Source: Haloimpatiens lingqiaonensis
GTDB lineage: Bacteria > Bacillota > Clostridia > Clostridiales > Clostridiaceae
Length of the DNA: 42,350 nt
Reading direction: 5' to 3'
NCBI RefSeq assembly: GCF_901447495.1
Contig: NZ_CABDWS010000022.1
Span: forward strand, 1-42,350
The notes under the pieces were generated by a model. That model searched no databases, had not been told where the DNA came from, and was given only the letters and a program-made list of their open reading frames with translations. This document shows, piece after piece, positions 1-8,689 of this stretch; the stretch's first letter is position 1, and each line of letters begins with the position of its first letter. The position numbers were made by a program, and so were the translations under genes.

Positions 1-36
1 GGAAAAGCTTTTGAATACATAGAACTTTTAAGTTAA
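1..36 (+). CDS. possible 3' end of an upstream coding region
   Basis: Frame 1 reads GKAFEYIELLS and stops at TAA 34-36. This could be the tail of a gene that begins before the window, since the next ribosome binding site only appears near 115. Eleven residues are too few to name a family, and a chance open frame is equally possible. Confidence 0.22.
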   Translation, partial: GKAFEYIELLS

Positions 37-129
37 AATATAAACTATATAAACAATAATTGGTTTTAGAAATTTTATATAAAAATCTAAATAGATTAAA
101 TAAAAAATTATGCAGAGAGTGTGGTATAT

Positions 130-2583
130 ATGGACTGGTACAATTACACATGGAGTTATGTGGTAAAAACGTTAAATAGCGATGTTTATCGTGGGCTAAA
201 TGAAGAGCAAATATTAAAAGCTAGGGAAGAAAATGGTGATAATACTATAGAAAGACCAGAGAAAAAGAGTGATTATAAGCTAATTTTAAACCAATTGAGA
301 AATATGTTTTTTGTTATATACATGGTGAATGTGATAATTTTAATGTATAGTAAAAATTATATTTGGGCAGCGTTTATAACAGTATTTTTTGTATTAAACC
401 TTATAATAGTAGTGAAATTAGAAAAGGAAAGATTTAAGGGATTAAGTCAAATCGATAAATTAAACTCTTATAATGTACAAGTCATTAGAAATGGAAAGGA
501 TATAATAATTCCTGTGGAAGAACTGGTGGTAGGAGATATAGTTTGTGTGAATAAAGGCAGTATAGTGCCAGCAGATTTAAGACTTATAAGTGGAAAAAAC
601 TTAAAAGTTAAAGAGAACTCTGTAACTGGTGAAATTTATTTGGTGGAAAAATACGAAACTAAAATTGAAGAGAGGGACATAGGTTTGTCCCAAATGAGCA
701 ATATACTGTTTAAATCCTCCTATGTAAAGGAAGGAGAAGGCATTGGTATAGTGGTAGCTACAGGCATGAACACACAAATTGGAGAAGTAGTACAAATGGC
801 TTTTAAAGATGGTAATAGAGGAGAAGAGTTTAAAAAACATTTGTTTAGTAAACTGAATTTAATAGGGTATATTTGGATTTTATTTATTTTTATAGAGTTG
901 TTCTTGAGCTTTAGAGAAGGGATAAATTTAAATGGAGTAGGAAATAATTTAGGAAGAATTTCATCCATATATGCATCTAATCTTATGTTAATAGTGATGT
1001 TTTTATCTTACAACATTTCTATATTTAAGTTAAAAAAGCAAGGTATGTTTTTGAAAAACATGTCATCTTTATATGATATAAGCAACTTAGACATAGTAGC
1101 TTTTGAAAAAATGGGAACTTTATCAGATGAGTCAATGGAGTTTAAGAATATATATATAAATGCAGAATTAAGGGAAGTTCATAGTGTAGAATTTAATTTT
1201 GATGAGGATATAGAGAGATTTATTTCTATAGCTATTTTATGCAGTGGTTTAAAGCACTCTCCAGAAAAAGCAGTGGAGAGAGAAGAATTAGAAGAGTTAG
1301 AGCTTATGGAATTCTCTAAAATATATAACATTCATAAAAGTAATCTAGAGGCTAAATATCCTAAGATTGCAGAGATACCTATGGATCCTATAAGAAAAAC
1401 TGTAACTACAATTAATAGAGTAGATGAAAACTACAGGGCAAATGTAAAAGGTTTTTTAGATTATATATTGGAAAGATGCACTCACATAAGATTAAGTGGT
1501 GTGGAAAGGGAAATAACTAAAGAGGATATTATTAAAATAAAAAATGTAAATCTTCAGTTATGTGGACAATGTTTAAATGTAGTAGCTATAGCTTCGCGAG
1601 CCTTTAGCTATGAACCTAGTTTAAATGAAAATATAGAAAGTAACTTAGTTTTTGAAGGGCTTTTAGCTTTTTACAATCCCCTAAAGGAAAAATATGAAGA
1701 AGATTTAAATTATTATAAGACTAACTGTATAAAACCTATGTTTTTAACTAAGGATAACAAGCTTACAGTTTATTCTATAGGAAAAGAAATTAAACTAATA
1801 ACAAAAGTAGATGAAGTTTTATCTGGAGTAGAGATAAGTTACATGAATGATGAGCAACTAAATTACAGTATTGGCAAAGTTAGCATACTATCTAACATAG
1901 ATGATAATTCTAAATCTAGAGTAGCTAAAACTCTAAAACAAAGAGGATATAATGTAGCTATGGCAGGTGAAAATCTAAAAGATTTGTCTTATTTAAATCA
2001 TTGTTATATATCCATAGCTTTAGGAGAAGGATGCAGCAACATTTTAAAAAAGATATGCCATGTGTTTTCAGAAAAGTTTAATTTAGAAAGTTGTAAGGTT
2101 CTTATAAATAGTAGTAAAAGTTTTAAAAAGTTTTTTCAAAATATGGCATGGTATTTTGTTTATGTTTCTATTTTTCAGGGAGCCAACATGTGTGCTTTTC
2201 ACGCTTTAAATATAGATAAAATGGTACCTATGTATTTTTATTTATATTTGAATTTTATAACAATGCCTATTATGGGTACAGCTATTTTTAAGGAATTTAA
2301 CAGTAGGGAATATAGATGGAAAGAAGAAGAAAAGATAAATTCTTTTAGTTTAAAGGCTTTAAAAACTGTAGTGCTTGGAGTTTTACCAGTGCTTATGTTT
2401 AATATTATTAAATATATATCTGGTGATTTTGCATATGATATTTATTTAGTGCTTTTGAATTTATTAGTAGTATTAATGGGTATAGAGTTTAAAGAAAAAG
2501 AAAGGATGCTATTTAAAAATAGAATATCAAATGTGTTGTTTTTCTTGAGTATCATTCTTCCATTCTTAGTATTTTTAATATAA
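130..2583 (+). CDS. P-type ATPase-like membrane protein with degenerate catalytic motifs
   Basis: An 817-residue protein with the P-type cation ATPase layout: two N-terminal membrane segments (about 60-97), an actuator domain, a second membrane pair (about 245-305), phosphorylation and nucleotide-binding domains, and hydrophobic C-terminal segments. The fold is recognisable from VTGE (166-168), KGFLDYILERC (from K440) and TKDN (540-543). The catalytic motifs are not intact: the DKTGTLT phosphorylation site reads EKMGTLS with Glu326 in place of the aspartate, TGES has lost its serine, TGDN is TKDN, and the GDGxND hinge reads GENLKD (613-618). The frame is uninterrupted, so this looks like a maintained pseudoenzyme rather than a decayed gene. 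ATG 130 is preferred to GTG 121 because GAGAG near 115 is then well spaced. The repeat at 2584 starts directly after the stop. Ion transport by a phosphoenzyme cycle is unlikely; the function is unknown. Confidence 0.8.
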   Translation: MDWYNYTWSYVVKTLNSDVYRGLNEEQILKAREENGDNTIERPEKKSDYKLILNQLRNMFFVIYMVNVIILMYSKNYIWAAFITVFFVLNLIIVVKLEKERFKGLSQIDKLNSYNVQVIRNGKDIIIPVEELVVGDIVCVNKGSIVPADLRLISGKNLKVKENSVTGEIYLVEKYETKIEERDIGLSQMSNILFKSSYVKEGEGIGIVVATGMNTQIGEVVQMAFKDGNRGEEFKKHLFSKLNLIGYIWILFIFIELFLSFREGINLNGVGNNLGRISSIYASNLMLIVMFLSYNISIFKLKKQGMFLKNMSSLYDISNLDIVAFEKMGTLSDESMEFKNIYINAELREVHSVEFNFDEDIERFISIAILCSGLKHSPEKAVEREELEELELMEFSKIYNIHKSNLEAKYPKIAEIPMDPIRKTVTTINRVDENYRANVKGFLDYILERCTHIRLSGVEREITKEDIIKIKNVNLQLCGQCLNVVAIASRAFSYEPSLNENIESNLVFEGLLAFYNPLKEKYEEDLNYYKTNCIKPMFLTKDNKLTVYSIGKEIKLITKVDEVLSGVEISYMNDEQLNYSIGKVSILSNIDDNSKSRVAKTLKQRGYNVAMAGENLKDLSYLNHCYISIALGEGCSNILKKICHVFSEKFNLESCKVLINSSKSFKKFFQNMAWYFVYVSIFQGANMCAFHALNIDKMVPMYFYLYLNFITMPIMGTAIFKEFNSREYRWKEEEKINSFSLKALKTVVLGVLPVLMFNIIKYISGDFAYDIYLVLLNLLVVLMGIEFKEKERMLFKNRISNVLFFLSIILPFLVFLI

Positions 2584-2718
2584 TTTATCCGATGACTACC
2601 TGCCGTAACACTCCCACTTCTAACAAAGTGGGAGATAACGGCAGCTACGTCCCTGGATAACGAACTCTAACCTTCAGATGGAGTAAAAACTCCATCTGAA
2701 GGTTAGAGTTCTGTTTAT
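2584..2718 (+). repeat. dispersed double-hairpin element, copy 1
   Basis: First of six ~135-bp copies in the window. It begins TTTATCC right after the ATPase stop codon and ends CTGTTTAT. Hairpin 1 spans 2600-2644, with CTGCCGT/ACGGCAG outer arms and a CTCCCACTT/AAGTGGGAG inner stem. Hairpin 2 spans 2662-2711 and is a perfect 23-bp stem with an AAAA loop. It has no coding potential and is visibly richer in G+C than its surroundings. Confidence 0.9.
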
Positions 2719-2735
2719 AAAATGTGAAAAAAGAT

Positions 2736-2776
2736 TACACTTCCTTTTATATGGCAACAATATAAAGGGAGGTGTA
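2736..2776 (+). promoter_or_regulatory. hairpin enclosing the comEC ribosome binding site (possible attenuator)
   Basis: Positions 2736-2752 pair with 2760-2776 over 17 uninterrupted base pairs (two G-U) around the loop GGCAACA. The right arm contains AAAGGGAGGTG, the comEC Shine-Dalgarno sequence, and is followed by five T residues before the GTG start at 2782. As RNA it could hide the ribosome binding site or act as an intrinsic terminator for the upstream gene; both would limit comEC expression. The pairing is read directly; the regulatory role is inference. Confidence 0.65.
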
Positions 2777-2781
2777 TTTTT

Positions 2782-4098
2782 GTGTACAATAGACCGCTTA
2801 TTTATTACTTGTTTTTTATGATAATTGGCTTAGTAGCCTTTTTAATATACCCAATAAGCAATATTTTAAGTATTGTCTTTGTTTTTTCAATAGTTATTCC
2901 ATTTTTCTTTACTTTAGATTATAAAAAATTCTTTTTTGTAAATATATGTTTTATAATTTTAGGCATGATTTGCATTAATCTTTATTTCAATATAAGTCCA
3001 TGTAATGGGCAAAGCTTTAGGGTAATGGATAAAAAAATGGGTGTTTATACAGCAAGTTTCAGGGGAAGAAAAATATATCTATGCGGCAGTACAGGCGGAT
3101 TAAAGGAAGGAATGAAGATTTGTGCTGAAGGAAATTATATAAAAAATATAGATTATGAAAAGGGCATAATAGGAAAATTTTTTGTAGAAAACTACAATGT
3201 TAAAGAAAAAGATATGATATACAAAATGAATATTTTTAAATCAAAAATTTATGAAAAGTACAAAAAAATATTAGGAAAGGATAAGAGTTCACTTATAATG
3301 GCATTATGTTGCGGAGATAGTAAATACTTGTCTTATAATACAAAAAAGGATTATGCAAGGCTTGGAATAGTTCATATACTTTGTGTTTCAGGATTTCATA
3401 TATCAATAGTTTATAAGATGCTTGAAAAAATATTTAAAGAAAGGATAGGGGCACTGGCCACATTTATATATGTTGTATTTACGGGATTGAAGGCGTCGGC
3501 TATAAGGGCATATATTATGATAGTGGTATGTAAATTTTCTAAAAAGCTATATGAAAAATATGATGCTCTATCAGCCCTTGCCTTAGCTGCTATAATACTG
3601 CTTTTCATAAGGCCTTATTATATATTGGATGTGGGCTTTAATCTATCTTTTTTAGCTACGCTTGGAATACTTTTATATAGCAAAAAAATAAGTAGATATC
3701 TATATAAACTTCCGGAATTCTTAAATGAAAGTATAAGCATATCCTTAAGTGCTCAAATTTTTACTTTGCCATACATAGCTTTTACTATGAATGATGTAAG
3801 CACAAGTTTTTTGTTAGGGAATATATTTTTAATTCCTATATATTCTATAGCTATAGTATTAGGTAACTTAGGTATAATTTTTATATGTTTTAAAAAGTTA
3901 TTTAGCGGCATAGGGTACCTTCTATATTCAGTTTTAACTGCTATAGAAGGAGGGAATAAGATATTACTGGCTTTGTCACCGCCAATTATAAAATTTAATC
4001 CATGCTATGCAGTAGGTCTACTGGCTTTTTATTTACATTTTATTCTTCTAAAAAATTATGTAAAACAGAAGGATATTTTAGAAATAGTAAATAACTGA
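2782..4098 (+). CDS. comEC: ComEC/Rec2-family DNA uptake channel, short form without nuclease domain
   Basis: A 438-residue polytopic membrane protein. It has two or three N-terminal membrane segments, a soluble OB-like part (about 75-150) and then the Competence domain, with the signature CVSGFHISIV and many hydrophobic helices to the C terminus. ComEC forms the inner-membrane channel for single-stranded DNA during transformation. B. subtilis ComEC is about 776 residues and ends in a metallo-beta-lactamase-like domain; that domain is absent here and no second gene supplies it nearby. The start is GTG 2782, spaced well from AAAGGGAGGTG, which lies inside a stable hairpin. holA follows after 43 bp. 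Family membership is clear; active DNA uptake is not shown. Confidence 0.88.
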   Translation: MYNRPLIYYLFFMIIGLVAFLIYPISNILSIVFVFSIVIPFFFTLDYKKFFFVNICFIILGMICINLYFNISPCNGQSFRVMDKKMGVYTASFRGRKIYLCGSTGGLKEGMKICAEGNYIKNIDYEKGIIGKFFVENYNVKEKDMIYKMNIFKSKIYEKYKKILGKDKSSLIMALCCGDSKYLSYNTKKDYARLGIVHILCVSGFHISIVYKMLEKIFKERIGALATFIYVVFTGLKASAIRAYIMIVVCKFSKKLYEKYDALSALALAAIILLFIRPYYILDVGFNLSFLATLGILLYSKKISRYLYKLPEFLNESISISLSAQIFTLPYIAFTMNDVSTSFLLGNIFLIPIYSIAIVLGNLGIIFICFKKLFSGIGYLLYSVLTAIEGGNKILLALSPPIIKFNPCYAVGLLAFYLHFILLKNYVKQKDILEIVNN

Positions 4099-4141
4099 TA
4101 TAATGATTATATAGATAATTAAATTTAGGAGAGATACTATA

Positions 4142-5167
4142 ATGAACGTTAAACTATTTGAGCTAGAAAAAAACATAAAAGAAAATAAAATATCTAATGC
4201 ATATTTATTGTGCAGCATAGATATGAAGCTCATAAGGGATACAATAGATAGCATAAAAAATAAAATTTTATCAGAAGATTTTATGGAATTTAACTATGTG
4301 AAGATAGATGGAAGTAAATTGGAATCTATGGATTCAATAATTAATGCCTGTGAGACATTGCCCTTTATGAGTGAAAAAAAATTAATTGAAATTTATAATT
4401 TTAAAATTTTAAGCAAGGATAAAGAAGAAGGATTTGTAAGTGAGTTAAAGGAGTATTTGAAAAGCATACCTCCTCAATCAGTAATAATAATGTATTATTC
4501 TTTGGAATCTGAAAGAGAAAAACCCTCAAAGAACTTCAATAAACTTGCAGCTATAAAAGAAGTATGTGCATGTAAGTTAGATAAATTAAAAGGGATGGAT
4601 TTACAAAAGAGGGTAAAGGAAATGTTTGACATTAGAAAGAAAAAAATAGATAAAAATAATTTAAGTTTTTTCTGTTCAGTGGTAGATAACAATATAAATA
4701 TAGTAGAAAATGAAGTGGAAAAACTTTGTGCCTATACTGAGGGAAGAGATATAGAAAGAAAAGACATAGAGGAGATACTACCTCAAAGGGGAGAAAATGA
4801 TATATTCAATTTGGTGGATTCCCTTTCAAGAAGAAATGTAAATAAAGGCATAGATATAGTAAATGAACTTATATATAGGGGCGAGTCCATTACTGTGATT
4901 TTAAGTATGATAGAAAGACAATTTAGAATTCTTTTAAGCTTAAAATTGGGTATAAAGGCTGGTAAAACCAAGGAAGATTTGATTAAAGAATTAAAACTTC
5001 ATCCCTATGTTTGTGAAAATATGATGAGACAAAGCACTGCATTTAAAGAGCAACAATTAAAAAATATTTTGAATGCATGTATAGAATCAGAGAAAAAAAT
5101 AAAAAGTTCCTCAGTGGATAATAAAGTAGAATTGGAACTTTTAATTATGAGCACTTTAATAGCATAG
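4142..5167 (+). CDS. holA: DNA polymerase III delta subunit
   Basis: A 341-residue HolA (YqeN) protein, the clamp-loader subunit that opens the beta sliding clamp during replication. The N-terminal part shows the delta pattern (NAYLLCSIDMKLI in place of a true Walker A, then LPFMSEKKLIEI), followed by a helical middle region and a C-terminal helical collar domain (FNLVDSLSRRNVNKG and later). Length is normal for the family. ATG 4142 follows TTAGGAGAG. The comEC-holA-rpsT order is conserved in Bacillus and Clostridium. It converges on rpsT and shares a palindromic terminator with it. Confidence 0.93.
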   Translation: MNVKLFELEKNIKENKISNAYLLCSIDMKLIRDTIDSIKNKILSEDFMEFNYVKIDGSKLESMDSIINACETLPFMSEKKLIEIYNFKILSKDKEEGFVSELKEYLKSIPPQSVIIMYYSLESEREKPSKNFNKLAAIKEVCACKLDKLKGMDLQKRVKEMFDIRKKKIDKNNLSFFCSVVDNNINIVENEVEKLCAYTEGRDIERKDIEEILPQRGENDIFNLVDSLSRRNVNKGIDIVNELIYRGESITVILSMIERQFRILLSLKLGIKAGKTKEDLIKELKLHPYVCENMMRQSTAFKEQQLKNILNACIESEKKIKSSSVDNKVELELLIMSTLIA

Positions 5168-5179
5168 CGTAAAAATAAC

Positions 5180-5203
5180 AAACCGGTGTATATACACCGG
5201 TTT
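5180..5203. terminator. bidirectional terminator between holA and rpsT
   Basis: A perfect 24-bp palindrome with arms AAACCGGTGT/ACACCGGTTT lies between the convergent stop codons. It is T-rich on its holA-distal side and A-rich on the other, as expected of a hairpin ending transcription from both directions. Confidence 0.85.
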
Positions 5204-5208
5204 AATTA

Positions 5209-5475
5209 TTAAGCAGATAATTGAGCTAATTTTGCTGCTAATCTAGATTTCTTTCTTGAAGCTTTGTTCTTATGTAATATACCTTTAGATATAGCCATAT
5301 CTAAAGCTCTAGCAGTAGCTGTATATTGAACCTTAGCTTCTTCAAGATTTTTTTCTGCTATTGCAGTCTCAAACTTTTTAATTTGAGTTTTTAAAGCAGA
5401 TTTTATCATCTTGTTTCTAAGAGTTTTAGTTTCTATAACTTTTATTCTTTTCTTAGCTGATTTAATGTTTGCCAT
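5209..5475 (-). CDS. rpsT: 30S ribosomal protein S20
   Basis: An 88-residue, very basic helical protein beginning [17 protein letters not shown], the standard S20 N terminus, with the C-terminal [16 protein letters not shown] segment that contacts 16S rRNA. S20 is a primary binder in 30S assembly. On the minus strand the start ATG (5475-5473) is preceded by AAGGGGG at good spacing. It has its own sigma-A promoter about 100 bp upstream and is transcribed alone, between comEC-holA and gpr as in other clostridia. Confidence 0.97.
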   Translation of the reverse strand: MANIKSAKKRIKVIETKTLRNKMIKSALKTQIKKFETAIAEKNLEEAKVQYTATARALDMAISKGILHKNKASRKKSRLAAKLAQLSA

Positions 5476-5571
5476 TCTTTTTCACCCCCTTGTATTTTTG
5501 TAGGGTTTTGCAGCTTTGGGGAAATCTGCATACGCGATAATATATATTTATATATATATTTAACAAATGCT

Positions 5572-5600
5572 ATTATAGCATTAATTATATATGACTTCAA
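5572..5600 (-). promoter_or_regulatory. sigma-A promoter of rpsT
   Basis: Read on the minus strand: TTGAAG, 17 bp, TATAAT. It implies a leader of roughly 90 nt before rpsT. The leader contains a small hairpin, with arms GCAG and CTGC around 5510-5530. Confidence 0.75.
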
Positions 5601-5661
5601 GAGTAATTTATTTATACAGCCATTAGTAATTTGAATTATCACTGCTAAAAACATAGTTACA

Positions 5662-5691
5662 GGATAAAACAAAAATATTTGTAGAATACTA
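5662..5691 (+). promoter_or_regulatory. candidate forespore (sigma-F/G type) promoter of gpr
   Basis: GGATA, 18 bp, AATACTA partly resembles the sigma-G consensus GHATR-N17/18-CATNNTA. gpr is forespore-controlled in Bacillus. Both boxes have a mismatch, so this is tentative. Confidence 0.3.
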
Positions 5692-5738
5692 TAAAATAAA
5701 AGAAGCTCTTAAAATTTATGAAAAAGGAGTGTAGGGTA

Positions 5739-6713
5739 ATGTTTAGCATAAGAACTGATTTAGCAGTGGAAGCTAGGGAAATATACAAGCAACAAAACAA
5801 TGTAGAAATGCCTGGAGTAGAAGTACAAGAGTATGAGGAGGATAATATACGGGTAACAAGAGTTAAAGTGGTGAATGAAACTGGTGAAAAGGCCATGGGA
5901 AAACCTAAGGGTGATTACATAACTATAGATATGCCAGAGTTTGCACACTATGATGCAGATACTAAAGATAATATAAGTAAAGTACTTGCAAAGGAATTAT
6001 CCGCCTTAATTAAATTGGATGACAGTATGACAGCTATGGTGGTGGGACTTGGAAATGAAAAGGTAACTCCTGATGCTTTAGGCCCTAAAGTAGTTTCACA
6101 ATTAATGATAACTAGACATTTAAAACAGCTAGTGCCTAATGAAATAGATGAGGGAATAAGGTCAGTTTGTGCTGTAGCACCAGGAGTTTTGGGAACCACT
6201 GGAATAGAAAGCAGTGAAATAGTAAGATCTGTAGTAGATAAGGTAAAGCCTAATTTAGTTATATGTATAGATGCACTGGCTTCTAGAAAACTTAATAGAG
6301 TTAATAGTACCATTCAAATAGGAAGCACAGGCATATCACCAGGTTCTGGCGTTGGAAACAGGAGAATGGAATTAAGTGAAAAGACATTAAATGTTCCAGT
6401 AATAGCTATAGGAATTCCTACAGTAGTAGATGCTGCAACCATGGCCAATGATACCATAGATTTAGTGGTAGATGCACTTATAAGCCAATCAGAAACAGGA
6501 AGTAAGTTTTATAATATGTTAAAAGAACTAAATAGAAATGAAAAGCAGAAACTCATACAGGAGGTATTAGATCCATACGTAGGAAATTTAATGGTTACAC
6601 CTAAAGAAGTAGATATGGTAGTAGAATCTGTTACAAAGATAGTAGCCAATGGAATAAACATAGCTTTACAACCAGCCTTAGAACTTGAAGATATAAATAA
6701 ATATCTGAATTAA
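5739..6713 (+). CDS. gpr: germination protease GPR (SASP endopeptidase)
   Basis: A 324-residue GPR, the aspartic-type protease (peptidase family A25) that degrades small acid-soluble spore proteins during germination. It starts MFSIRTDLAVEA, matching the segment around the zymogen processing site of Bacillus GPR, and contains PGVLGTTGIES, IDALASRKL, GSTGISPGSGVGNRR and IGIPTVVDAATM, the conserved core blocks. ATG 5739 has AAAGGAG at 5722-5728; the in-frame ATG at 5718 lacks a ribosome binding site and would add residues not seen in the family. It is made in the forespore as a precursor. spoIIP follows after 124 bp. Confidence 0.95.
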   Translation: MFSIRTDLAVEAREIYKQQNNVEMPGVEVQEYEEDNIRVTRVKVVNETGEKAMGKPKGDYITIDMPEFAHYDADTKDNISKVLAKELSALIKLDDSMTAMVVGLGNEKVTPDALGPKVVSQLMITRHLKQLVPNEIDEGIRSVCAVAPGVLGTTGIESSEIVRSVVDKVKPNLVICIDALASRKLNRVNSTIQIGSTGISPGSGVGNRRMELSEKTLNVPVIAIGIPTVVDAATMANDTIDLVVDALISQSETGSKFYNMLKELNRNEKQKLIQEVLDPYVGNLMVTPKEVDMVVESVTKIVANGINIALQPALELEDINKYLN

Positions 6714-6837
6714 AAAAATAACATTTTAAACGTATTTTTTAAAAAATTTTACAAATTTAATAAAGGTAGTAATATATTTTATTCCTCTTTAATATTATAT
6801 AAATTAAGAACAATATAAACAAAGGGGAGGAATAAAA

Positions 6838-7959
6838 TTGGATTACAAAAAAATAAATAGAGAAATTGACTTGAATTTTAATAAGAAATTTAAGCTTATA
6901 ATGAGTATATCTTGCATAGTAGTGATCATGATAATTACTCTAATAAGTCCTCAATTGGTAAGAGGTTATGATATAGAAGGAGAAAAAGGCAAATCATCTT
7001 TTTATGTAAAGGTATTAAATTATTCTATTCCAACAGTAAAGGTAGTAAACAATGACCTTTTGAATACTAATTCTTTAAAAGAAAGCTTTTTGCAGGCACT
7101 AGGTATTAAAAATCCTAAGTCTATATTAAAAAAAGAAATAGCAATTATAGATAAGGATAAATCAAAACAAACAACAGGAAATCAAAAGAATAATAAAGAA
7201 CAGGATAGAGTGTATGATAAAGAGGGGAAAGTAGTTGTAAATCCTTTTGAATTAGACGATAAAGAAGTTTGCAGAGAGGTGAAGGACAACGATGCAAGTA
7301 GTAAGAACACTCAAAGCCCAGCTTATGACAGCAGTCTTAAGAAAACTTTAAACATGAATAAACCAGAAGTGCTTATATATCACACTCATACCCATGAAAG
7401 TTTTAGACCAGGAAATCCTAGCAGTGAAGATCAAAATGTAAATATATGTGCTGTGGGAGATGTATTAGCAAATGAGTTGATGCAGAATTATGGTATATGT
7501 GTAATACATGATAAAACTATTCACGATAGTATATATCCAAAGTGTTATGTAAAATCTGGTGAGACTTTAGATAGATATCTAAAGAAGTATGGTGATTTTA
7601 AATTAATAATAGATTTACATAGGGATTCACCATCAGACAAAAGTTTAGTTACAACTAAGTTAAATGGGGAAGATATTGCAAGAGCTATGTTTGTAATAGA
7701 TAAAAGTAGTCCAAATTTAAAGGATACTTTGGCTTTGACAAATAAGTTAGTTTCCATATGTGATAAATTGTATCCAAATTTTTTAAGGAAGCAAAAGATA
7801 TATTATTATGATAGAGGAAGTAGACATTTTAATCAAAATAAGAGTAAGAATGTTATTTTAATTGAAATGGGATCTTATGTAAATACCACCGATGAAGCTA
7901 AACGCACAGGCAAATATATAGCAAGAATCTTAGCAGAACACCTAAACAGAAAACAATAA
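6838..7959 (+). CDS. spoIIP: stage II sporulation protein P, peptidoglycan amidase/endopeptidase
   Basis: A 373-residue protein with a cytoplasmic tail, one membrane anchor (about 19-40), a low-complexity linker (about 95-170) and the C-terminal SpoIIP catalytic domain. The domain shows HTHTHESF, with the zinc-ligand histidines and glutamate, then IDLHRDS and IEMGSYVNT. With SpoIID and SpoIIM it thins septal peptidoglycan to drive engulfment; in Bacillus it is sigma-E dependent. The start is TTG 6838 after GGGGAGG, with no ATG suitably placed. It is preceded by gpr, as in Bacillus. A 267-bp palindrome begins 12 bp after the stop. Confidence 0.94.
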   Translation: MDYKKINREIDLNFNKKFKLIMSISCIVVIMIITLISPQLVRGYDIEGEKGKSSFYVKVLNYSIPTVKVVNNDLLNTNSLKESFLQALGIKNPKSILKKEIAIIDKDKSKQTTGNQKNNKEQDRVYDKEGKVVVNPFELDDKEVCREVKDNDASSKNTQSPAYDSSLKKTLNMNKPEVLIYHTHTHESFRPGNPSSEDQNVNICAVGDVLANELMQNYGICVIHDKTIHDSIYPKCYVKSGETLDRYLKKYGDFKLIIDLHRDSPSDKSLVTTKLNGEDIARAMFVIDKSSPNLKDTLALTNKLVSICDKLYPNFLRKQKIYYYDRGSRHFNQNKSKNVILIEMGSYVNTTDEAKRTGKYIARILAEHLNRKQ

Positions 7960-7970
7960 AGATATGTTGA

Positions 7971-8237
7971 GACGTAAGTGCATAGGAAAAATCTGATTTT
8001 AATTCCGTGATAAATGTGCAATTTTGGACTTGAACAATACGCCAAGAATTTCTAATATTTGTCCATTTAAAGCCCCTAAAGTTTTCAAACTCACTCGTGC
8101 CTCGCTTAGGCAATGAAAACTTCTTAACGGTGCTTTAAATGGACAAATAAAGAAGTTCTAAGGCTAGTTCAATAGTCCTAAATTTCACATTTATCACTCC
8201 ATTAAAATCAGATTTTTCAGTTCATGCATATATCGTC
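7971..8237. repeat. 267-bp imperfect palindrome downstream of spoIIP
   Basis: The two halves are near-complementary over more than 100 bp. Left-arm blocks such as AAAAATCTGATTTTAATT, GATAAATGTG and TTTGTCCATTTAAAGC return inverted in the right arm. A smaller GTTTTCA/TGAAAAC stem (8081-8120) caps the structure, with GACG/CGTC at its outer ends. No open frame crosses it. It could be a MITE-like insertion or encode a long hairpin RNA, and may also end spoIIP transcription. Confidence 0.8.
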
Positions 8238-8419
8238 ACGGGAGAGAACGGCCTACTAAAGGATGATTTTCCTCCACTATGTTACGGAAAATCTTTAATT
8301 GAATATGAAGAATAGTATAGTAAGAAAAGATATAACTGTTTCATTAAACAAAGCAGTTACATATTTTCTTTAAGGGCTTAAAAAATCTTTTATTGGCGGT
8401 AGCCAGCGAAAATATAGAA

Positions 8420-8440
8420 ATATCAAATATCAAATATCAA
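8420..8440. repeat. heptamer array, three ATATCAA units
   Basis: Three perfect tandem copies of ATATCAA. This is the same heptamer, in opposite orientation and phase, as the ATATTTG array at 11501-11556. Confidence 0.75.
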
Positions 8441-8634
8441 TTAATGTTGAAATTCCTATGGAATTTCTTAAATTAGAATTTGTAGAGGAAGTAAGAAGTG
8501 ACAATGGACAATGGACAATTGAGAATTAAGTAAGGGGTAAGAAGTAAGAGTGAATGAGGATTGTCCTCCACTGCGTTATGGAAAATCTTTAATTAAATAA
8601 ATGTAATAGTAAAACAAGCTATAAGGTAAAAAGT

Positions 8635-8689
8635 CAGGAGTTGAGCACTTGAAAAGTTCTTTTGGCGTAGCCTGCTGATTTGTAATGAA
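8635..8689 (+). repeat. 55-bp dispersed repeat, copy A
   Basis: Shares AGCACTT, GGCGT, GCTGATTT and TAATGAA, in the same order and nearly the same spacing, with 41789-41843 upstream of the transposase. Its GGCGTAGCC core also occurs inverted near 9090. Confidence 0.6.

Noticed and set aside
1096-1130. EKMGTLS as a sequencing error for DKTGTLT
   Set aside because: Several bases in two codons differ, and the other catalytic motifs of the same protein are also changed, so a single error cannot explain it.
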